Positions 6,878 to 16,580 of a stretch of DNA of 36,199 nucleotides are shown piece after piece (positions within the stretch are counted from its first letter, which is position 1; every line of letters starts with the position of its first letter). This DNA comes from Verrucomicrobiota bacterium (GTDB lineage Bacteria; Verrucomicrobiota; Verrucomicrobiia; Chthoniobacterales; UBA10450), in contig QHPU01000130.1 in the NCBI GenBank assembly GCA_003219175.1, positions 1-36,199 on the forward strand, read 5' to 3'. Both the position numbers and the translations under genes were made by a program. The notes below the pieces were generated by a model that was not told the origin of the DNA, did no database searches, and saw nothing but the letters and a program-made list of their open reading frames with translations.

Positions 6878-8757
6878 AGGACAAAGCCGAGAAGAAAAAA
6901 CTCTCATGGCGCGAAACCATTCGGACCGCCTGGAAACCGTACCGCCGTCTTTACAGCTACGTATTGCCGTACAAATGGAAATTCTTTTTAGGACTCTTTC
7001 TCGGCTTTCTCTTTGGCGCTATGAACGGCGTCCTTCCGCTGGTGATGGGAAAAGTGACCGGTGCGATTTTTCACGGGACCACGCCAAACGCGAAGGAGTT
7101 GACTCATCGCTCCGAACTACTCAATGCCGGCGGGTCGATAAATTCGATTTTCTTTATCTGCCTGCTCATTCCGGCAGTGATGACCGCGCGTAGCATTCTC
7201 AGTTACGGCAGTACCTACTACATGAATTGGGTCAGTAACCGCGCCGTGACCGACATTCGAAACGAGCTTTTCCGCAAAATAATAAACCAATCCATGGATT
7301 TCTTTAATCGCATGCAGTCCGGGGTTCTGATGTCGCGGATCAGTAATAACACCATGGCGATGCAGGTGGCGTTGACACAGGTAAGCAGCGATGTCTTCAA
7401 GCACCCGATTACGATTGTTTTTGCGCTTGTCGTGCTGATCTACATGGATTGGAGGTTTACTCTCGCGGCCCTCATCCTGTTTCCGAGTTGCATCATTCCT
7501 ATTCAGATTTTCGGGCGACGCGCCCGTCGCGCGATGCAACAGCAACAGGAAGACCTGGGAAAAATGTCGGTAACCATGCAGGAGACCTTCGCTGGTATTC
7601 GGGTGGTCAAGTCCTTCGCCCGCGAAGAGGAGCAGGAGAAAAGCTTTGGCCGAAGCACGATGCTCCAGTTCCGCAACATGATGCGGATGATTAAGGCAAC
7701 CGAAGCCGCTGGCCCGCTGATTGAGGTTCTGGCCGCCATCGGCGTTGGTTGGGCGCTGCTCTACGTTTATGCAACTAACCTCACGGCCGGGCGATTTTTC
7801 GCACTTCTCACCGGAATTTTCATCCTTTACGACCCCGCGAAAAACCTAAGCAAGCTGCGGGTCATAATGCAACGGTCCGTCGCAGCCACCGAGGGTATTT
7901 TCGCAGTTCTTGACACCCCCGTCACGATTCAGGACGCGCCCAACGCGAAAACATTGCAGAGTTCGGAAGGGCGAATCGATTTTGACAACGTTACCTTCCG
8001 CTATGCCGGCACGTCCATCGACGCTCTTAGCCACGTCACTCTCAAGATCGAACCAGGAAAAAGTTATGCGTTGGTAGGTGCCAGCGGCGCAGGTAAGAGC
8101 ACGATTCTGTCGCTCATTCTCCGACTGTACGATCCGACCTCAGGCGCAGTGCGAATCGATGGAAACGATTTGCGCGGATTAACTCAGCAGTCATTGCGCG
8201 AGCAAATCGGCCTGGTCACACAGGAAACGTTTTTGTTCCACGACACCATCTATAATAACATTCTTTTTGGCCGCCTCGATGCCACCCGAGATGATGTTTA
8301 TCGCGCCGCGCAGATGGCTTACGCGCACGAGTTCATTCTGGCGCAGCCGAAAAAATACGACACCCTCGTCGGCGACAAGGGAATGCTTCTTTCCGGCGGG
8401 CAACAACAACGATTGGCCATTGCACGCGCGGTTTTGAAAAATGCGCCTATTCTCCTGCTCGACGAAGCCACTTCTGCGCTCGATTCCGAGTCGGAAAAAC
8501 AAATTCAAATGGCGCTGCAGACGCTCGCTGCCGGTAAGACCGTGGTCGCAATTGCCCACCGGCTCTCCACGATCTTGTCCTCCGATCAGATCATCGTCAT
8601 GGAAAACGGGCGTGTGAAGGAAATCGGCACGCATGCTGAATTACTGGCCAAGTCCGGTTACTATCTCCGCCTCTACGATTTGCAGTTCAATCGCGGCGCC
8701 GAACACAAGGACCCAGAGCCGGAAGAATTGTTCGAGGTCGTCAGCTATCGGGAGTAA
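6874..8757 (+). CDS. MsbA-like ABC exporter (permease-ATPase fusion)
   Basis: 627 residues: an N-terminal membrane domain with about six hydrophobic segments between residues 35 and 325, then an ATPase domain. Walker A is GASGAGKST near 400, the Q-loop is VTQETFLF, the ABC signature is LSGGQQQR near 506, Walker B is ILLLDEAT near 527, and the switch His is in AIAHR near 558. All catalytic residues are present. The cytoplasmic loop VTMQETFAGIRVVKSFARE is typical of lipid flippases of the MsbA group, which move lipid A-core across the inner membrane. Coupling to the heptosyltransferase by an ATGA overlap supports lipid A/LPS export. Another lipid-linked glycan remains possible. The last 17 bases overlap the DUF1802 gene on the other strand. 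Confidence 0.9.
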   Translation: MKDKAEKKKLSWRETIRTAWKPYRRLYSYVLPYKWKFFLGLFLGFLFGAMNGVLPLVMGKVTGAIFHGTTPNAKELTHRSELLNAGGSINSIFFICLLIPAVMTARSILSYGSTYYMNWVSNRAVTDIRNELFRKIINQSMDFFNRMQSGVLMSRISNNTMAMQVALTQVSSDVFKHPITIVFALVVLIYMDWRFTLAALILFPSCIIPIQIFGRRARRAMQQQQEDLGKMSVTMQETFAGIRVVKSFAREEEQEKSFGRSTMLQFRNMMRMIKATEAAGPLIEVLAAIGVGWALLYVYATNLTAGRFFALLTGIFILYDPAKNLSKLRVIMQRSVAATEGIFAVLDTPVTIQDAPNAKTLQSSEGRIDFDNVTFRYAGTSIDALSHVTLKIEPGKSYALVGASGAGKSTILSLILRLYDPTSGAVRIDGNDLRGLTQQSLREQIGLVTQETFLFHDTIYNNILFGRLDATRDDVYRAAQMAYAHEFILAQPKKYDTLVGDKGMLLSGGQQQRLAIARAVLKNAPILLLDEATSALDSESEKQIQMALQTLAAGKTVVAIAHRLSTILSSDQIIVMENGRVKEIGTHAELLAKSGYYLRLYDLQFNRGAEHKDPEPEELFEVVSYRE

Positions 8758-9295
8758 GAGAGCTACCGGTCAGCCGATCAAACTCAGCGCGAACCCGTTG
8801 ATGTGCGACGTCATCCACCACCGGTCGCATTTTCATCTCTGGGCGCGAGGGCAAGTCAACCCACGAGCGGCAACCTGCGAACCGCTTTTCATTTTGCAGA
8901 ATCCAGGACGGTGAAACTTCAAATACCCGTAGGAACGCGACGTGAATTCCTTGATCTTTGTAACCGAAACGTTCCCGCACAACTTCTGGCGTGAGGATGT
9001 GCAGCGGAGACAGGGCCTCCGCGATCCGCAGCGAATCAATCCTCAATGCACGCTCCGCCTTCGCATACCATCGAATGGTGACGGTATCGCCTGCCTCCGG
9101 CAGATTAGCCGATGCGATCCGAACTTTAGCCGCTTGCTCATGGAAGAAGGTGGGAAATAGAAAGAACTCCCGATGGCGAAATGAAAATCCTTCGCGTCCT
9201 TCCGCAATTCCGCCTTTCCGCAAAATGATCGACTGCTCACCGCGCCCGAGGGCATGGCACACCAAAGACCATTCCTTGAAACCTACGCTTTCCAT
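8741..9295 (-). CDS. DUF1802 family protein
   Basis: 184 residues. It matches the DUF1802 pattern: FKEWSLVCHALGRGEQSIILRKGGI at the N-terminus, the REGFSFRHREFFLFPTFFHEQ block (residues 33-54), and a C-terminal EVVRERFGYKDQGIHVAFLRVF block. It has no signal peptide or membrane segment, so it is likely cytoplasmic. The function of this family is not established. It is convergent with the ABC exporter (17-base overlap) and divergent from the PHP gene, with only 31 bases between the two starts. Confidence 0.85.
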   Translation of the reverse strand: MESVGFKEWSLVCHALGRGEQSIILRKGGIAEGREGFSFRHREFFLFPTFFHEQAAKVRIASANLPEAGDTVTIRWYAKAERALRIDSLRIAEALSPLHILTPEVVRERFGYKDQGIHVAFLRVFEVSPSWILQNEKRFAGCRSWVDLPSRPEMKMRPVVDDVAHQRVRAEFDRLTGSSLTPDS

Positions 9296-9326
9296 TTCTT
9301 CGACTGCAAATTAGCGTTGTCGTACG

Positions 9327-10049
9327 GTGCCGTTCAATATTGACCTGCATACTCATACCTTTTTCTCCGGCGACGGTGTTTCCCGTCCCGAAGATCTGAT
9401 CGCCAGCGGACAAGCTAAAGGTCTACACGGTATCGCCATTACCGATCACAACACCTGCGACGCGATCGATTATCTGCGCGGAAAGAAACTCCTGCGCGAC
9501 GATGGGCTTCCGGTAAATGGTTTCCTAGTTATTCCTGGAGTTGAAGTCACCACAACAGAAGGTCATCTGCTTTGCATCGGGACAACATTGCCCGACCCGG
9601 CGAAGTTGAAGGGCCGGCCTGCGCGTGACGTGTGCGCCCTCATTCACGAGCACGGCGGTCTGGCTATTCCGCCGCATCCCTACGACCTGTTTCGCGCCGG
9701 AATCCGCTTCGCCGCCCTCGAAACTCTGCCCATTGATGCACTGGAGGTTTTCAACGCCGCCACCACTTTGCGCCGCTACAACACCTTCGCGTTTCGTTAT
9801 GCGCAACTGCGCGGTTTACCGATGACCGCGGCCAGCGACGCTCATCATGCCGCTGCGGTCGGTACTGCCTATACCATTTTGAATTGCGAGGAACTTTCAG
9901 TGAAATCAGCGCTCACACAGATCGTCAAAAGCAACGAGCTCAATCAGCGTTATCTCACGCCCCGCGACAGCGTGCGTAAGACATGGAACAACTGGTTGCG
10001 CTTGCGCCGGAAAAAACTTCCCGGAATTACCAACCGCGACGGGGGATAG
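9327..10049 (+). CDS. PHP-domain metal-dependent phosphoesterase
   Basis: 240 residues from a GTG start. Metal-binding motifs run in order: DLHTHTFFSGDG with His8 and His10, ITDHNTCDA near residues 37-45, PGVEVTT with Glu near 72, PHPYDLF near 114, and TAASDAHH near 170. This is the full PHP set for a trinuclear metal site, as in YciV/RnaAM-type and histidinol-phosphatase-type hydrolases. The exact substrate (5'-phosphorylated nucleotides, pAp or another phosphoester) cannot be inferred. The C-terminus is basic (RLRRKKLP). It stands alone, convergent with the YyaL-like gene. Confidence 0.85.
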   Translation: MPFNIDLHTHTFFSGDGVSRPEDLIASGQAKGLHGIAITDHNTCDAIDYLRGKKLLRDDGLPVNGFLVIPGVEVTTTEGHLLCIGTTLPDPAKLKGRPARDVCALIHEHGGLAIPPHPYDLFRAGIRFAALETLPIDALEVFNAATTLRRYNTFAFRYAQLRGLPMTAASDAHHAAAVGTAYTILNCEELSVKSALTQIVKSNELNQRYLTPRDSVRKTWNNWLRLRRKKLPGITNRDGG

Positions 10050-10060
10050 GCCGTCCTTTC

Positions 10061-10070
10061 TGGGGAGCGC
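10061..10070. repeat. Partial copy of the GGGGAGCGC element
   Basis: TGGGGAGCGC followed by AGCCGAGACGTGACTAC repeats the left arm of the element at 342-436. No matching right arm is seen, so it is a solo arm or remnant, lying in the convergent gap between the PHP gene and the YyaL-like gene. Confidence 0.4.
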
Positions 10071-10083
10071 AGCCGAGACGTGA

Positions 10084-12264
10084 CTACAGCAGCGCGCGCA
10101 ATTGTTGCACGTTCGTTACCGGTGCTTTGCAGGTGAAATCCTCGCAAATGTAAACCGCCGGCTTGCCGTTGACCGGTCCCATCGCGCGTATCGCTTCGTT
10201 TTTTTCGCACAGAAAATCCTGGCCCTCACCTCCATCAGCCAGAAGAACGATCGCATGTGGCAGAAAATGCTTCTGCACTTCTCCTAACAATTCCTGGACA
10301 TGTTCCTCGCCGCGGTCCCCGGCGACGACAATTTGTCGCGGTGCGGTTTCAAGAAAATCAACTGCGACCAGCATCTGTGGCAGCGCGCTCGGGAAATGCA
10401 TTAACTGTCGCGCAAAAGCGTTCACCGTTTTCTTTGCGGGCGCCAGCAACTCCGGTTCATTACGAATCGCCGCCAGCCGCGCTAGATTTAGTGCCGCCAC
10501 TGAGCTGGGGGCAGGTTCAGCGCTGTCGTTCTCTTCTTTCATGCGCAGCAAAATACTGCTGTCGTGACCAGTAACGCCAAAATAGCCGCCGCCTTTATCG
10601 TCCCAAAAGAACGCATCCATCTGGCGCTGCAATTCGAGGGCAAATTTAAGCCAGCGCATTTCGAATGATGCCTGGTAAAGATCGATCAACCCTTGAATGA
10701 AGAAAGCGTAGTCATCGGCAAATCCCTCGATTTCGCTGCGACCGTTGCGATAACTGCGGAACAGAATTTTCCGCGACCCATCGTAAAGCTTCGCCCGAAC
10801 AAACTCCGCTGCTCGCGTGGCTGTCTCCAGATAAGAAGCATCATCCAGGACCTGGGCACCTCGTGCGAAAGCGGAGATCATCAAGCCATTCCAAGCTGCA
10901 ATGATTTTGTCGTCCAAATGCGGACGAGGACGTTTGCTGCGGATCGAGAATAATTTCTGCCGGCTTTGGGCTAGCGATTTACGGACAGTTTCAGCATCTT
11001 TCTTGTCGACCTCTAAACCTTTCGGAGTTGGCCCCACCGGCTTGCCGCGAAGAGTCCCCCCAGCGGTGGATGCGACGCCTGTGTCACGGATCAAAATATT
11101 CTTGCCGCGCAGGTCGCCATGAGGATCAGCTCCGGCGGGGATATTGCCGTTTTCTTCAACCCCATAGTGAAATGAGAAAGTCGGCGCCTCGTCACCAAGA
11201 GCGTCGTCGATTTCCTGTTTCGTCCAGACGTAAAACGCGCCTTCCGCCGTTTTGCCATGACCGGGATCACCGTTCCCGGCTACAACAGGGCTGTCAGCAT
11301 CTTCCGCGGAATAGAATCCGCCCTCCGGCGAAGTCATGTCGCGCCGGATATAATCAAGAACGTCGCGCGCCGTCGCCGCGAAATCAGCGTCACCTGTGAT
11401 TTGGAAAGCGTCGAGATAAGCGCTCGCTAATTGCGCCTGGTCGTAAAGCATTTTCTCGAAGTGCGGCACGTGCCAGCGCCCATCGACCGAATACCGATGA
11501 AATCCGCCGCCGATGTGATCATGCATTCCGCCCGCCGCCATTTTTTGCAAGGTCAGCAAAACCATCTCCAAGGCGTGTTGTCCCGGATCTATATCCGGAT
11601 TTCGCGCATGAAATCGCGTCAAGAAATTGAGCGTCACCGGCCGCGGAAACTTCGGTGCACGACCAAATCCGCCCTCGTGTGCGTCGAACGTACGTGCGAA
11701 TTGATGATACGCCTCTTCCAGAATGGACGCGTTGATCTCTCCGGCTGCGCTTTCTTCACTCGCCGCTTCACGCAGCGCCTCAACAATGTTCGCTCCCTGC
11801 TTTGAAATTTTTTCGTGATCGCTTTTCCATGTTTCCGCGATGCGCTGCAGCACCCGTCTGAAGGCAGGCTGACCAAATCGATCTTCGGGCGGGAAGTAAG
11901 TTCCACCGACGAATGGTTCCAGCTGCGGGGTAAGCCAAACGCTCATCGGCCACCCGCCCCCGCCCGTTGTCGCCTGCACGAAAGTCATGTAAACCCGGTC
12001 CACATCGGGTCGTTCTTCCCGATCGACTTTAATGTTCACAAATTCGCGATTCATAATCTCCGCCGTGGCATCGTCCTCGAACGATTCGTGCGCCATGACG
12101 TGGCACCAGTGACACGTGGAGTAACCGACTGACAAGAAAATCGGTTTGTTCTCCCGTCGCGCTTTCTCAAACGCCTCGCTTCCCCATGGCAACCAATCGA
12201 CCGGGTTGTGCGCATGCTGAAGGAGGTAGGGCGACTTCTCATGCATGAGGCGGTTCTGTGGCAT
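10084..12264 (-). CDS. YyaL/SSP411-type thioredoxin-domain protein (DUF255)
   Basis: 726 residues, usual for the family. The N-terminus [21 protein letters not shown] and the CHWC dithiol (Cys51, Cys54 in [10 protein letters not shown]) form the DUF255 thioredoxin-like domain (about 1-170). It also has the conserved [10 protein letters not shown] and [10 protein letters not shown] blocks. The rest is an alpha/alpha toroid like that of six-hairpin glycosidases, including [29 protein letters not shown] split over about residues 245-275. The biochemical role is unresolved in bacteria; redox or sugar-related roles have been suggested. There is no signal peptide. The gene appears intact and is divergent from modA. 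Confidence 0.88.
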   Translation of the reverse strand: MPQNRLMHEKSPYLLQHAHNPVDWLPWGSEAFEKARRENKPIFLSVGYSTCHWCHVMAHESFEDDATAEIMNREFVNIKVDREERPDVDRVYMTFVQATTGGGGWPMSVWLTPQLEPFVGGTYFPPEDRFGQPAFRRVLQRIAETWKSDHEKISKQGANIVEALREAASEESAAGEINASILEEAYHQFARTFDAHEGGFGRAPKFPRPVTLNFLTRFHARNPDIDPGQHALEMVLLTLQKMAAGGMHDHIGGGFHRYSVDGRWHVPHFEKMLYDQAQLASAYLDAFQITGDADFAATARDVLDYIRRDMTSPEGGFYSAEDADSPVVAGNGDPGHGKTAEGAFYVWTKQEIDDALGDEAPTFSFHYGVEENGNIPAGADPHGDLRGKNILIRDTGVASTAGGTLRGKPVGPTPKGLEVDKKDAETVRKSLAQSRQKLFSIRSKRPRPHLDDKIIAAWNGLMISAFARGAQVLDDASYLETATRAAEFVRAKLYDGSRKILFRSYRNGRSEIEGFADDYAFFIQGLIDLYQASFEMRWLKFALELQRQMDAFFWDDKGGGYFGVTGHDSSILLRMKEENDSAEPAPSSVAALNLARLAAIRNEPELLAPAKKTVNAFARQLMHFPSALPQMLVAVDFLETAPRQIVVAGDRGEEHVQELLGEVQKHFLPHAIVLLADGGEGQDFLCEKNEAIRAMGPVNGKPAVYICEDFTCKAPVTNVQQLRALL

Positions 12265-12357
12265 AACCTACGGTAGCAAAAACGCTGTCCGGCGCGCCAT
12301 CGCAAACGGAGCGCAAACGCTGCTTGTCATCGCTTTCGGTTCGCCGAAACTGGCCAA

Positions 12358-13101
12358 ATGATCCGGCTTTTAGTTGCCCTCGTCTTCGCGTTAGGGACCA
12401 ATGTTCCGCTTCACGCTGAAGAATTGTTCGTTTCGGCTGCGGCCAGCCTCACCGACGCGCTGAAAGAAATCGGTGCAAAGTTCGAGAAAGAGTCGAACAT
12501 CAAAATTGTTTTCAACTTTGGTGCCTCCAGCATGCTCGCGCGTCAAATCGAAGAAGGCGCGCCGGCCGATGTTTTCTTTTCCGCCGACGAAGCGCAAATG
12601 AATCGGTTGCAAAATAAAATTGTTCCGGCAACACGGTGCGACTTGCTCACTAACGTTCTCGTTGTTATAGCGCTCAAAGATTCAGCGCAAAATCTGAGTC
12701 AACTTTCCGATCTCGCGAAACCTGAAGTCACGCGCATCGCAATCGCGGATCCGCAGGGAGTTCCTGCCGGTGTCTACGCGAAGGAAGTACTCACCAATGC
12801 GAATTTGTGGGACAGAATCGAACCTAAAATCGCCCCGACGGAAAATGTGCGTGCGACCCTCGCAGTCATGGAAGCAGGAAACGCCGACGCCGGATTCGTT
12901 TATAAAACTGATGCGATGATTTCGGCGAAAGTCAGGATCGCGCTGCAGATTCCAGCGGAATTCGCACCGAAAATCGTGTACCCCGCAGCAATTGTGGCCG
13001 GCTCTCGGCATCAGGATCAAGCGCAGCGCTTTCTTGCCTTTCTAAAAACTGAAGAAGCCGGTCAAATTTTCCGACGTTTGGGTTTTGGTCTTACGCAGTG
13101 A
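12358..13101 (+). CDS. modA: Molybdate ABC transporter substrate-binding protein
   Basis: 247 residues. An N-terminal signal peptide (about 1-20, likely cleaved after PLHA) sends it to the periplasm. The mature part begins with the ModA hallmark FVSAAASLTDALKEI, followed by NFGASSMLARQIEEGAPADVFFSAD and, later, the PAGVYAKEVL and VMEAGNADAGFVYKTDA segments. These form the molybdate/tungstate oxyanion site. The GTG of modB overlaps the TGA stop (GTGA), so the two are one operon. The molybdate uptake would serve the sulfite oxidase-like enzyme encoded at 30781-31824, among others. Confidence 0.93.
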   Translation: MIRLLVALVFALGTNVPLHAEELFVSAAASLTDALKEIGAKFEKESNIKIVFNFGASSMLARQIEEGAPADVFFSADEAQMNRLQNKIVPATRCDLLTNVLVVIALKDSAQNLSQLSDLAKPEVTRIAIADPQGVPAGVYAKEVLTNANLWDRIEPKIAPTENVRATLAVMEAGNADAGFVYKTDAMISAKVRIALQIPAEFAPKIVYPAAIVAGSRHQDQAQRFLAFLKTEEAGQIFRRLGFGLTQ

Positions 13102-13775
13102 GTTTCTTCGGCCTGAATGAGTGGAACATCGTTCTTTTCACGCTCGCGGTCTGTGCCCTGAGCACCCTTTGCATTTTGCCATTCGGCCTCGCCCTCGCCT
13201 GGACGCTCGCGCGCAAACGCTGGCGCGGGAAAATCTTGGTGGAAACTCTTCTCACCTTGCCGCTGGTCATTCCGCCTGTCGCAACCGGTTTGATTCTGTT
13301 GAAGCTTTTTGGCCGCCATGGTCTAATTGGAGCGTTTCTATTTCAAAATTTTCATCTCGACATTGTTTTTACCTGGCGCGCGGTGGTCGTTGCCGCGGCT
13401 GTGATGTCATTTCCATTGCTCGTGCGCGCGGCGCGCGTCGGCTTCGAAAGCGTTGATGTTCACCTCGAAGAAATCGCGCTTACTCTGGGTGCCGGACCGC
13501 TCCGTACTTTTTTTGTCGTTACGCTGCCGCTGGCTGCGCGCGCGATCAGCGCTGGAATCATCCTCGCGTTCGCACGCGCGATTGGCGAATTTGGCGCTAC
13601 CATTTTGGTCGCAGGAAATATTCCCGGACGCACCACCACGATTTCGCTGAAAATTTACGAAGCCGTCATTCTTGGGCAGGATGTAATCGCGTGGCGACTT
13701 GTGATCGTTTGCCTGGTAATTTCATTCGTCGCTATTTGGCTGAGCGAACGTTGGAGCCGCGGGGCGATCGGCTGA
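13098..13775 (+). CDS. modB: Molybdate ABC transporter permease
   Basis: 225 residues with about five membrane segments. The binding-protein-dependent permease loop (EAA motif) is visible as EEIALTLGAGPLRTFFVVTLP near residues 130-150, and PPVATGLILL and FARAIGEFGATILVAGNIPG are typical of ModB. The start is a GTG overlapping the modA stop. The usual next gene, modC (ATPase), is missing: a DUF309 gene on the opposite strand follows 15 bases later. The ATPase must be encoded elsewhere or borrowed from another importer. Confidence 0.92.
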   Translation: MSFFGLNEWNIVLFTLAVCALSTLCILPFGLALAWTLARKRWRGKILVETLLTLPLVIPPVATGLILLKLFGRHGLIGAFLFQNFHLDIVFTWRAVVVAAAVMSFPLLVRAARVGFESVDVHLEEIALTLGAGPLRTFFVVTLPLAARAISAGIILAFARAIGEFGATILVAGNIPGRTTTISLKIYEAVILGQDVIAWRLVIVCLVISFVAIWLSERWSRGAIG

Positions 13776-13790
13776 TTTCGCCCGGCGCTA

Positions 13791-14240
13791 CTATAATTGC
13801 GGCGCGGTGTCGGGCGACCAGGGGTTGCGCCGGAAATCAGCCGCAACAATTTCGTCGCGATAACGCCCCAGTAGTTCACGAAAACGCACGAGGTCGAGCG
13901 CGTGAAATTCATTGGGCAGGCCTTCCAGGTTCCGCAAAGCCAATTCGAATAAGCGCGTGGCTGGCGGCAAACGCCGGCTATGTTTGGCGTGCGATGGATA
14001 CAGAAAATTTTTCTGGAGATGCACAAACGCCCCGGCTGCTTGAATCAAGGCCTGATAAAAACGCGCAAGTTCCGCATTGTTCTCCACCAGCCATAGTTGT
14101 TCGAGCACATCATGAGCCTCATAATATCTCTGCGCATTCCACAATTGGAAATAGGCCGTGTAATAATTCCGGGACGGCCCTTCCGAGGGCGCCGGGTCCA
14201 GGGAACCCACAAGGTCCGAAATCCGCTCGCGTTTATTCAT
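13791..14240 (-). CDS. DUF309 family protein
   Basis: About 149 residues from the ATG at 14240, which has GGAAG 11 bases upstream; starts at 14249 and 14270 are in frame but less likely. The DUF309 signature is clear: YYEAHDVLEQLW near residues 39-50, followed by RFYQALIQAAGAFVHLQ near 58-75. This is a small all-helical, probably soluble protein; its conserved Glu/His/Asp residues suggest a metal site, but no function is established. It is convergent with modB, and only 54 bases separate its start from that of the divergent CNNM gene. Confidence 0.85.
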   Translation of the reverse strand: MNKRERISDLVGSLDPAPSEGPSRNYYTAYFQLWNAQRYYEAHDVLEQLWLVENNAELARFYQALIQAAGAFVHLQKNFLYPSHAKHSRRLPPATRLFELALRNLEGLPNEFHALDLVRFRELLGRYRDEIVAADFRRNPWSPDTAPQL

Positions 14241-14294
14241 TGAAGGCATAACTTCCGCAAGGCAACGCAATGGGCAATCGCTTGAGATGACACG

Positions 14295-15575
14295 ATGACG
14301 GCGTCGCTTGTCGCTCTCCTTCTCCTTATCGTCATTGGATTAGTGATCTGCTCCGCTCTCTTTTCGGGGCTGGAGACTGCTCTTTTCGCCCTTCGGGCGC
14401 ATCAATTGCGGCGCCTCGAATCCAACTATCCCGCCCTCGCCGGTTTTCTGCAAAAATTCCGCGAAAATCCGCGGCGCGTTCTCGCGGTCATCCTTCTTGG
14501 CTCCGCGCTGGTTAATGTTTTCCTGGTCGTAATTTGTCTGGCGTTGCTGTGGGAGACGCCTCGGACAACATCATTACCGCCGTGGTTGATCGCGCTCTCT
14601 CTCTTCGCCGTCATCGTTTTCTTTTGCGATCTAATTCCCAAGCTGGTTGCGCTTTCCGCGCCTTATCGTCTTTCTACACTCGGCGTTTTCACTCTGCACG
14701 CGTTAATGCCATTGCTCGAAACCGTCGGGAGCACCCTGGAAACGATTAGCGCTGCTGTCGTTGAATTGGTCACGCCGCGGCACATCCGCGCCCGGCCGCA
14801 TCTATCCGATGAAGAGCTGGAGACCTTGATTCAGATCGGTGCCGAACAGGGCGCGCTCCAGGAAGCGGAGGGAGAAATGATCCAGGAGGTCTTCAAGCTG
14901 GGCGATAAAACCGCGAAAGATGTCCTCACTCCGCGCGTCGACATGTTTGCCCTGCCCGACGATCTCACCAACGAAGAGGCGATCGCGCAGTTGAAAACAC
15001 GTCGGCACCGTCGCGTCCCAGTATATGCCGATTCACCTGACAACGTTCTCGGCATTATCGAAGTAAAATCGTTTCTTCTTCATCCCGAAACGCATTATAC
15101 CGAGACGATGGTGCCGCCCTCGTTCGTGCCGGAAACGATGCGCGCACTCGATCTGCTGCGCAGTTTTCTGACGCGAACACAAGGCATGGCCATTGTCGTT
15201 GATGAATTTGGCGGCACTGAGGGCATTGTCACCATTTCTGACATCATCGAGGATATCCTGGGTGATGCGGCGCCTCTCGGCGAGGCCGATCTCGACATCG
15301 AACCGCTGGCGGAAGGTCGCTATCTCGTAAACGGCAGGGCGCGACTCGATGATCTGAGCGAGCAGCTCGGATTCGATTTCGATGCCTCCGGGATCGACAC
15401 CATCGGTGGCTACGTTTTCACCCAACTCGGCCGTGTTCCGGAAGTCGGCACGCAATTGGAAACGCCGCGTCTGAAAATTACCGTGCGCCGTGTCAACCGC
15501 CGCCGCATTGAAGAACTGCTTCTCGAAAAAACCGTAGGCGTTGATGGCGACAGCGAGAACGGAGAACTTCCATGA
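14295..15575 (+). CDS. CNNM/CorC-type transporter with CBS pair and CorC_HlyC domain
   Basis: 426 residues. Four hydrophobic segments lie between residues 3 and 140 (DUF21/CNNM membrane domain, with the SGLETALFALR motif at about 22-32). A CBS pair follows at about 205-325 (DVLTPRVDMFAL, HRRVPVY, VVDEFGGTEGIVTISDIIEDI), then a C-terminal CorC_HlyC domain at about 335-415 (GRARLDDLSEQLGF, IDTIGGYV). Relatives move Mg2+ or Co2+, possibly as efflux systems regulated by nucleotide binding to the CBS domains; the label haemolysin is historical. Its TGA overlaps the ATG of the next gene, a paralogue. Confidence 0.88.
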   Translation: MTASLVALLLLIVIGLVICSALFSGLETALFALRAHQLRRLESNYPALAGFLQKFRENPRRVLAVILLGSALVNVFLVVICLALLWETPRTTSLPPWLIALSLFAVIVFFCDLIPKLVALSAPYRLSTLGVFTLHALMPLLETVGSTLETISAAVVELVTPRHIRARPHLSDEELETLIQIGAEQGALQEAEGEMIQEVFKLGDKTAKDVLTPRVDMFALPDDLTNEEAIAQLKTRRHRRVPVYADSPDNVLGIIEVKSFLLHPETHYTETMVPPSFVPETMRALDLLRSFLTRTQGMAIVVDEFGGTEGIVTISDIIEDILGDAAPLGEADLDIEPLAEGRYLVNGRARLDDLSEQLGFDFDASGIDTIGGYVFTQLGRVPEVGTQLETPRLKITVRRVNRRRIEELLLEKTVGVDGDSENGELP

Positions 15576-16513
15576 TCTGGTTCCTGATCGCACTTTGCTG
15601 GATGATTTCGTTTCTCTTTTCCGGGATCGAAGCAGGGCTGCTTGCGCTAAATCCAGTTCGGCTACGACATCGCGCCAAAAGCGGCGATCGCGGAGCGCAG
15701 CGACTGCAGAGAATGGTCAAGCAACCCGAGCGATTGTTCATAACCGTCCTGCTCGTGACGAATGCGGCCGATATTATCGCGTTGATCATTTTGACCCACA
15801 AGCTCGTCATCCGTTGGGGCTGGACCGGTTACGCGATCGCCGTCGCTATCGCGCTACCCGTCTACCTTTTCCTTCTCGGCGTCCTGCCAAAATCGTTGTT
15901 CCGCCGTTTTCCGTTGCGCGCTGTCGTGCGGCTTTCCCGCTTACTCGAGATAGTCACGAAGTTGCTGATGCCACTACACGCCATTGGCGGGTTTATCGAG
16001 CATTCCATTTTCGCACGCGCCAAAAATCCGCCTCGTCTCTTCGCCGGTCGGGAAGAACTAAAGATGATCGCGGTTCAAAGCGAAAAGAGCGGCGCCTTAA
16101 GCGCCACCGAACGAGCGATTATTCACAATGTCGTCGACTTCACCGCAGTGAAAGTACGCGACGTCATGGTTCCGCTCGAAAAGACAGTTTCATTCGAGAC
16201 CGACGAGACCCGCGACAAAGTTCTGGAGGTTAGCGAAAAATTGGGCATCGATCGTTTCCCCATTTTTGGCGAGAACACCGAGCCGCTCGGCCTGATCAAT
16301 GTCTACGATATTTTGTTCGACACCGACTCGTCGCATCCAGTGCGGCAGTACATGCGCCGAATTATCACCGCTTCCGAAAACGAATCCGCTTATCGGGTAG
16401 TGCGCCGCCTTCGCGCTGCGCGCATTGGGCTTGCCGCGGTGATCGACGGCCATCAACGTTCAATCGGCATCGTGGCGCTCGAAGATCTCGTGCGCCAGTT
16501 GGTCAAAGCCTGA
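15572..16513 (+). CDS. CNNM-type transporter with CBS pair, short paralogue
   Basis: 313 residues, coupled to the upstream paralogue by an ATGA overlap. The CNNM membrane domain spans about 1-135 (SGIEAGLLALNPVRLRHRA at about 16-34), followed by a linker and a CBS pair at about 190-310 (VRDVMVPLEKTVSF, DRFPIFGE). It ends right after the second CBS domain and lacks the CorC_HlyC domain of its neighbour. A long-plus-short pair suggests the two work as a heteromer, since family structures are dimers; that is inference. Confidence 0.86.
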   Translation: MIWFLIALCWMISFLFSGIEAGLLALNPVRLRHRAKSGDRGAQRLQRMVKQPERLFITVLLVTNAADIIALIILTHKLVIRWGWTGYAIAVAIALPVYLFLLGVLPKSLFRRFPLRAVVRLSRLLEIVTKLLMPLHAIGGFIEHSIFARAKNPPRLFAGREELKMIAVQSEKSGALSATERAIIHNVVDFTAVKVRDVMVPLEKTVSFETDETRDKVLEVSEKLGIDRFPIFGENTEPLGLINVYDILFDTDSSHPVRQYMRRIITASENESAYRVVRRLRAARIGLAAVIDGHQRSIGIVALEDLVRQLVKA

Positions 16514-16580
16514 GCCGGTAGAATTAATCCGTTCCGCTTGCGTTTATCCTATCCGCGAGATCCGCGTGATCTGCGGTCTC

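Noticed and set aside
9525-9806. Minus-strand open frame inside the PHP gene
   Set aside because: It is the shadow of a well-supported PHP-domain gene and has no independent features.
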